A DNA stretch of 64,000 nt from positions 1,205,616 to 1,269,615 of the forward strand of contig NC_014722.1 in the NCBI RefSeq assembly GCF_000198775.1, in the 5' to 3' direction. Of this stretch, positions 59,500 through 64,000 are shown one piece after another (the stretch's first letter is position 1; each line of letters starts with the position of its first letter). A program made the translations under genes and the position numbers. Source of the DNA: Mycetohabitans rhizoxinica HKI 454 (GTDB lineage Bacteria; Pseudomonadota; Gammaproteobacteria; Burkholderiales; Burkholderiaceae). The notes below the pieces were generated by a model that was not told the origin of the DNA, did no database searches, and saw nothing but the letters and a program-made list of their open reading frames with translations.

Positions 59500-60075
59500 A
59501 TGATGTTAAGTCGTTCGCGCACCCGATACCGCGCAGCGATCCGCCGTGTCGCGGCGCGGCTAGGACCGTTGATGCTGCCCATGGCGCTCGCCGCCGTGCC
59601 GGTGAGCGCCTCGGCGCAGCTGCAACCTTTGCCCGAGGCGTCTGCGCCGCGGGTGAAGTACACCGTCAAGGTGACGTCGAAAACGTACGGCAATGCGGAG
59701 CAAACGCGCATTGTCCGCTCCGGACAGATCGATGACTACACGTGGCGCATGCCTGCCCCCGGAGCACCAGCTTCGGTGCCGCCGCGTTGCCCCGGCGCAT
59801 CCGGCGTGCCGGTCGACGCCACTGGCGCGCCAATCCGGCAAATCCAACTCAGGCTCGCTCCGATCGTTAAGAACCATATGGCGAGCCTGCAGCTGTACTT
59901 CAGCGGCCGTGCGGTGCAGGGCACGTCGACCGTGACGGTCGATGGCAAGCCGTTGGCCTGTCCCAAAACAGTGTCATTCAGCCAAGTCACCCGGTTATCG
60001 TTGCCGATCAATGGCAAGACCAAGACGTTGACGTTGTCGGACGGCACGCAATTGTCGCTGTCCGCCCAGTACTAG
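59500..60075 (+). CDS. Secreted protein of unknown function
   Basis: A 191-residue protein with a basic start (SRSRTRYRAAIRRVAARLG), a hydrophobic core and a signal-peptidase site at about SASAQ (residue 39). The mature part looks beta-rich, with two cysteines (PPRCPG and LACPK), and is not a family I recognise. It has an unusually strong ribosome-binding site (AAGGAGG, seven bases from the ATG), suggesting high expression. No signs of transfer were seen. Confidence 0.75.
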   Translation: MMLSRSRTRYRAAIRRVAARLGPLMLPMALAAVPVSASAQLQPLPEASAPRVKYTVKVTSKTYGNAEQTRIVRSGQIDDYTWRMPAPGAPASVPPRCPGASGVPVDATGAPIRQIQLRLAPIVKNHMASLQLYFSGRAVQGTSTVTVDGKPLACPKTVSFSQVTRLSLPINGKTKTLTLSDGTQLSLSAQY

Positions 60076-60519
60076 TGGCGCGGGGCAGTCGCGGGCGCCG
60101 CCTTGCCGCGGCCCACGGTGGCTGCGGTGAGGTGTCGGCTGGCGGCCACCGCCAGATCGTGATGCCTAGATCGATGTAGGTGACTTCATGCGTCCGCTGC
60201 TGGCTCATCGCCGGCTATCGGCGTGGGCTCGTGCAACGCGCCGGCGTTCAGCATCTCGCCGGCGTTCAGTGTCCAGCGCACCATGAAGCCCACGCGAGCG
60301 GGTTGTGCGCCGTCATGTGACTCAGACGTAGGCGCACGCCACGGCGCCGCGTCGAACCATCCGGTAACCAGGGTCACGACTGCCCAGCATGGCGATCGAG
60401 ATGCTGCACTGGCCACCGCGCTGCGTGCCGGCTCGGCCGCGCGTTGGCTGGCCTCTGCCGCGAGCGCTGGGGTGGTAAAATAACAGGCTTTTCCCGAATC
60501 CCGCTTTGAGGACGTCCCC
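60076..60519. other. Gap of 444 bases between the secreted protein gene and ybiT
   Basis: No convincing gene is present. GCCGGCGTTCAG occurs twice (60240-60251 and 60258-60269), 18 bases apart, and in one minus-strand frame this is an in-frame repeat of LNAG within WTLNAGEMLNAGALHEP. This may be the trace of a decayed minus-strand gene, but I recognise no family. The right end holds the ybiT promoter. Confidence 0.4.
60476..60481 (+). promoter_or_regulatory. Candidate -10 box of ybiT
   Basis: TAAAAT lies 38 bases before the GTG start codon, leaving a leader of about 32 bases with GAGG ahead of the start. Confidence 0.4.
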
Positions 60520-62112
60520 GTGCTGTCTACCGCGAACATTACGATGCAATTCGGGCCCAAGCCCTTGTTCGAAAACATCTCCGTTAAATTCGGCGAGGGC
60601 AACCGCTATGGGTTGATCGGAGCGAATGGCTGCGGCAAATCGACGTTCATGAAGATCCTCGGCGGCGACCTGGAGCCGAGTGCTGGCACGGTCATGCTCG
60701 AGCCGAACGTACGGCTGGGTAAGCTGCGGCAGGACCAGTTCGCCTACGAGGACATGCGCGTGCTCGACGTCGTAATGATGGGCCATACCGAGATGTGGCA
60801 GGCGATGAGCGAGCGCGACGCGATCTATGCGAATCCGGACGCGACCGATGACGACTACATGCGCGCCGCGGAACTCGAAGCGAAGTTCGCCGAGTACGAT
60901 GGCTACACGGCTGAGGCGCGCGCCGGTGAGCTGCTGCTGGGCATCGGCATCGCGATCGAGGACCACAACGGGCCGATGAGCAACATTGCGCCGGGCTGGA
61001 AGCTGCGTGTGCTGCTGGCGCAGGCGCTGTTCTCCGACCCAGACGTGCTGCTGCTGGACGAGCCGACGAACAATTTGGACATCAATTCGATCCGCTGGCT
61101 CGAGAACGTCCTGAACGAGCGGGATTCGACGATGATCATCATCTCGCACGATCGGCACTTCTTGAACCAAGTCTGCACGCACATGGCAGACATGGACTTT
61201 GGCACGCTGAAGATCTACCCGGGCAACTACGACGATTACATGCTCGCGTCGGCGCAGGCGCGCGAGCGGCAAGCCGCCGCGAACGCGAAGGCCAAGGAGC
61301 GCATCGCGGATCTGCAGGACTTCGTGCGCCGCTTCTCTGCGAACAAGTCCAAGGCTCGCCAGGCGACGAGCCGGCTCAAGCAGATCGACAAGATCAAGAT
61401 CGAGGAATTCAAGCCGTCGTCGCGGCAGAATCCATTCATCCGCTTCGAGTTCGACAAGAAGCTGCACAACATCGCAGTGCTTGCCGAGCAGATCACGAAG
61501 CAATATGACCGGACAATCTTCCAGAACCTGGACCTGTCCGTGCAGCCGGGCGAGAAGATCGCCATCGTTGGCGAGAATGGCGCCGGCAAGACCACGTTGC
61601 TGCGCGCGTTGTTCGGCAACCTGCCGCTGGATCATGGGCACGTGAAGTGGGCTGAGAACGCGAATGTCGGCTACATGCCGCAGGACACGTCCGAGGCCTT
61701 TCCGGACGACGTGACGTTGACCGAGTGGATTGACCCGTTCCGTCAGGAGGGCGACGACGAGACGATGGTGCGCGGCACGCTCGGGCGCCTGCTGTTTTCT
61801 GGTGACGACGTGAAGAAGTCCGTCAAGGTGCTCTCTGGCGGCGAAAAAGGGCGGATGCTGTGGGGCAAGCTGATGCTCGGCCGGCACAACGTGTTGCTGA
61901 TGGACGAGCCGACGAACCACATGGACATGGAGTCGATCGAGTCGCTGCAGATCGCGCTCGAGAGATACGAAGGCACGCTGATCTTCGTGTCGCACGACCG
62001 TGAATTCGTCAACGGCCTGGCGGACCGAATCATCGAGGTCCGCCCGGACGGCAGGATCGTCGACTTCAGTGGCCGCTACGACGAGTTCCTTGCCAGTCAA
62101 GGGCTCGAATGA
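60520..62112 (+). CDS. ybiT: ABC-F family ATPase YbiT
   Basis: A 530-residue soluble protein with two ABC domains and no membrane helices. Walker A motifs are GANGCGKST (about 36-44) and GENGAGKTT; the second signature is LSGGEKGRM, while the first is the divergent [10 protein letters not shown] that marks YbiT. The linker between domains is charged and helical. ABC-F proteins bind the ribosomal E site and relieve stalling. The start is GTG with GAGG upstream. It overlaps the asparaginase start by four bases. Confidence 0.93.
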   Translation: MLSTANITMQFGPKPLFENISVKFGEGNRYGLIGANGCGKSTFMKILGGDLEPSAGTVMLEPNVRLGKLRQDQFAYEDMRVLDVVMMGHTEMWQAMSERDAIYANPDATDDDYMRAAELEAKFAEYDGYTAEARAGELLLGIGIAIEDHNGPMSNIAPGWKLRVLLAQALFSDPDVLLLDEPTNNLDINSIRWLENVLNERDSTMIIISHDRHFLNQVCTHMADMDFGTLKIYPGNYDDYMLASAQARERQAAANAKAKERIADLQDFVRRFSANKSKARQATSRLKQIDKIKIEEFKPSSRQNPFIRFEFDKKLHNIAVLAEQITKQYDRTIFQNLDLSVQPGEKIAIVGENGAGKTTLLRALFGNLPLDHGHVKWAENANVGYMPQDTSEAFPDDVTLTEWIDPFRQEGDDETMVRGTLGRLLFSGDDVKKSVKVLSGGEKGRMLWGKLMLGRHNVLLMDEPTNHMDMESIESLQIALERYEGTLIFVSHDREFVNGLADRIIEVRPDGRIVDFSGRYDEFLASQGLE

Positions 62113-63137
62113 GCGTAGACGCGGCGCACTGGAGACGGCCCACTGTCGCCGTACTGGCGACCGGTGGCACGATCGCCGGCGAGACGGCCGACGCGGCCCG
62201 GACCGTCGGCTACACGGCCGGCGTGGTTGGCGTGGACCGGCTGCTGGCCGCCGTGCCGGCGCTAGGCCGCGTTGCAGCGATCCGTGCGGAGCAGGTTGCC
62301 AACATCGACAGCAAGGACATCGACGAGGCGCTATGGATCACGCTGGCGCGCCGTGTCAATGCATTGCTCGCGCAGGACGACATCGACGGACTCGTGATCG
62401 CGCATGGCACCGATACGCTGGAGGAGACGGCGTATTGGCTGCACTTGACCGTGACGAGCGCGAAACCGGTCGTGCTAACTGCGGCAATGCGGCCGTTTAC
62501 CGCATTGTCGGCCGATGGCTCGCTGAACCTGCTCAATGCAGTGACGCTCGCCGCCCGTCCAGATGCGGCAGCGCGCGGCGTGCTAGTTGCGTTTGCGAAC
62601 CGGATCCATAGCGCACGTGACATCACGAAGGTCAGCACGTATGCGGTCGACGCATTCGCGTCGCCGGAAAGCGGCGTACTGGGCTGGGTCCAGGATGGGC
62701 GGGTTGAATTCCAGCGGCGCGTGACGCGCGCGCATACGATTGAATCGGTGTTCAAGCTCGAGGCCATCGATACGCAGCACGCGCTGCCGGCGGTCCAGAT
62801 CATCGTCAGTCATGCCGGCGCGTCGCGGGTGGTTGTCGATGCGCTGGTTGACGCCGGGGTGCGCGGCATCGTCGTCGCTGGAACCGGCAATGGTTCGATT
62901 CACGCGACGTTGCAGCAGGCACTGGCCGATGCGCGTGCGCGCGGCGTCGCGGTGGTGCGCTCGTCGCGCGTCGGCTCTGGGCACGTGATGCGCAACGGCG
63001 CTGCGCCGGATGACGCGCTGGGCCTGGTCAGCGCCGGCACGCTGAACCCGTACAAAGCACGCGTGCTGCTGATGCTCGCGCTCGCGCACGGCTGGAGCGA
63101 GCCTGCGATGCTGCAGAGCCTGTTCGACCAGTACTGA
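62109..63137 (+). CDS. L-asparaginase
   Basis: A 342-residue enzyme that hydrolyses asparagine to aspartate and ammonia. The two catalytic threonines are in [10 protein letters not shown] (near residue 20) and [14 protein letters not shown]. No signal peptide is seen, so it is probably cytosolic, and it is not possible to tell type I from type II affinity. It starts inside the ybiT stop (ATGA), so it is translated with ybiT. It is the last housekeeping gene before the base composition shifts. Confidence 0.92.
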   Translation: MSVDAAHWRRPTVAVLATGGTIAGETADAARTVGYTAGVVGVDRLLAAVPALGRVAAIRAEQVANIDSKDIDEALWITLARRVNALLAQDDIDGLVIAHGTDTLEETAYWLHLTVTSAKPVVLTAAMRPFTALSADGSLNLLNAVTLAARPDAAARGVLVAFANRIHSARDITKVSTYAVDAFASPESGVLGWVQDGRVEFQRRVTRAHTIESVFKLEAIDTQHALPAVQIIVSHAGASRVVVDALVDAGVRGIVVAGTGNGSIHATLQQALADARARGVAVVRSSRVGSGHVMRNGAAPDDALGLVSAGTLNPYKARVLLMLALAHGWSEPAMLQSLFDQY

Positions 63138-63502
63138 TTGCTGACACGGCGCTGCGCCTATCATCGGCTGTGGCGCGCGATCCCATGTGCAAGCCTACTG
63201 ATCGTCTATCGGTGCGGGCGGTGTGTGGCTGCTGTCGCTGTTGCTGCTCTACGTTCGCGTATCGATGATGATTGGCCGGCCATTGCGGTACTTTGGCGAA
63301 GGTCGGCCCGGGCATGCGCGACATGCGTTCGGGTCTGGCTTAACCGGTTCGGCCAGCACAGGCGCAATGCATGCAGCCATGCAGCTAGACGAAGCGAACC
63401 CAACGAATCGCCGGCCACGGCTGACGAATAGCCGCTCGCATCGGTGAAGCATGGGTTGCCGCTTGCGCTTCTTGCATAGCCGCCCTATCGACGGAGGCTA
63501 TT
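63138..63502. other. Gap of 365 bases between the asparaginase and the effector-like gene
   Basis: No convincing gene is present; a GTG-started 74-codon frame at 63223 has a hydrophobic beginning but degrades into low-complexity basic sequence and lacks a ribosome-binding site. The region carries the TTCG-N16-TTCG element described separately. No terminator for the asparaginase unit is obvious. Confidence 0.45.
63328..63351 (+). promoter_or_regulatory. Possible hrpII-type box (TTCG-N16-TTCG)
   Basis: TTCG at 63328-63331 and TTCG at 63348-63351 are separated by exactly 16 bases. This is the spacing of the hrpII box that HrpB-type activators use to switch on type III secretion genes in Ralstonia. 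It lies 151 bases before the GTG of the effector-like gene. No clear -10 hexamer was seen 29-32 bases downstream, where one is expected. Confidence 0.45.
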
Positions 63503-64000
63503 GTGGTCAGTAAAATCAGTCACGTGAGCAACGCCCAAAACGCTGAAGACGGCGGCCATGCTGTTGTCTTGCCGCAGACGCGTCGCGGATCGGTCAGCGC
63601 CACCGAGCGGCCCGTTGCTTCCCTGCTCGACGGGTTGCCGCGCGCTCATGAGCCGGCCGAACGGTGCGGCGTGTTGGCGCAAAAGCCACTGCGCAATGCG
63701 CCATCAAAACCGCGCTCGTTGACTGCATTGCCAACAGAGATTTTGTATCACATCGCGAGCGTCGGCGGGCATGACGTGCTGCAGCCGTTCCAGCGGTCGA
63801 AAAATACTCGGCTGATGGCGATCGCCGACGCGATGACGCGTTCCATAACGGTTTCGAACGTGTCCGAGATGGGTACGGTGCTGAAAGACATTCAACAGCA
63901 GCGTTACCCGCGGATTAAGACGTTGAGCTTTGGCGGCGGTTGCATCGAAAAAGGTTGCGTCGGAGAATTAAAAGTTCAACAGTTGGCTGACTTGCTACGG
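63503..64000 (+). CDS. Partial gene: F-box-like / leucine-rich-repeat-like protein, candidate type III effector
   Basis: An open frame of 166 codons runs from GTG 63503 off the window end without a stop. GGAGG (63493-63497) lies five bases upstream. The first 70 residues are polar and rich in Ser, Ala and Arg, without a Sec signal peptide. Residues 73-90 (LTALPTEILYHIASVGGH) resemble the start of an F-box, which in eukaryotes binds Skp1 of ubiquitin ligases. From about residue 138 (RIKTLSFGGGCIEKG, then LKVQQLADLLR) the pattern looks like the start of a leucine-rich repeat. F-box plus LRR is the layout of Ralstonia GALA effectors. GC falls to about 54% in the last 280 bases, suggesting acquired DNA. 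Confidence 0.7.
   Translation, partial: MVSKISHVSNAQNAEDGGHAVVLPQTRRGSVSATERPVASLLDGLPRAHEPAERCGVLAQKPLRNAPSKPRSLTALPTEILYHIASVGGHDVLQPFQRSKNTRLMAIADAMTRSITVSNVSEMGTVLKDIQQQRYPRIKTLSFGGGCIEKGCVGELKVQQLADLLR

Noticed and set aside
60322..62100. A 592-codon open frame antisense to ybiT
   Set aside because: It is a shadow of the GC-rich third-position pattern of ybiT. It has no start signal and no recognisable domain, and the sense frame is an unmistakable ABC-F protein.
63223..63447. A 74-codon frame starting with a hydrophobic run
   Set aside because: No ribosome-binding site, degenerates into low-complexity basic sequence and overlaps the TTCG-N16-TTCG element.

Overview
The window is a continuous stretch of a GC-rich betaproteobacterial chromosome. 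Gene content and order match the Burkholderia group of the Burkholderiaceae: ffs-dnaX-ybaB-recR; surE-pcm-nlpD-rpoS; ndk-rlmN-rodZ-ispG-hisS-yfgM-bamB-der-hfq-hflX-hflK-hflC-hisZ-purA; phaC-phaA-phaB-phaR. Several genes that would be intact in free-living relatives are reduced to fragments here. The right edge enters an AT-richer gene coding for an F-box/LRR-like protein with a possible Hrp-type promoter box upstream. That combination fits a host-associated, genome-reducing member such as Mycetohabitans (the fungal endosymbionts once called Burkholderia rhizoxinica). This genus assignment is an inference, not proof.

Layout. 1-332: tRNA-Glu and tRNA-Asp with a promoter and a bidirectional terminator. 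445-9267 (all minus strand): MATE exporter, membrane glycosyltransferase, ribosomal protein L31B, MtfA peptidase, a MerR regulator coupled to an MFS exporter, Rho and thioredoxin. 9498-13397 (plus): 4.5S SRP RNA, then dnaX, ybaB and recR for replication and repair. 13398-14278: a graveyard holding an ABC-permease tail and a heavily damaged quinone oxidoreductase. 14279-18675: the surE-pcm-nlpD-rpoS-exonuclease stationary-phase cluster, followed by rlmD. 20544-21245: a Bax-inhibitor-1 family protein facing ndk. 21446-37977: a long plus-strand housekeeping run (isoprenoid synthesis, tRNA charging, outer-membrane assembly, ribosome GTPases, Hfq, HflKC, purine and histidine pathways). 38210-43877: kup, tex, a secreted coiled-coil protein and a DUF465 protein. 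43971-49358: dinG, then divergent bamD and rluD-pgeF. 49632-54388: the complete polyhydroxybutyrate locus. 54445-54640: a broken Rrf2 regulator. 54734-63137: rimO, two small lipoproteins, metC, serB, a secreted protein, ybiT and an asparaginase. 63503 to the end: the start of the effector-like gene.

How it works together. Translational coupling through ATGA or GTGA overlaps is common (MerR/MFS, surE/pcm, rpoS/exonuclease, ispG/hisS, rluD/pgeF, ybiT/asparaginase). At least three genes (dnaX, surE and the secreted coiled-coil gene) have a -10 hexamer exactly six bases before the start codon and no ribosome-binding site, which predicts leaderless mRNAs. bamD and rluD start 15 bases apart on opposite strands, and each seems to carry the other's promoter inside its coding region. 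The most novel item is the right-edge F-box/LRR-like gene with an upstream TTCG-N16-TTCG element, a candidate type III effector aimed at a eukaryotic host.
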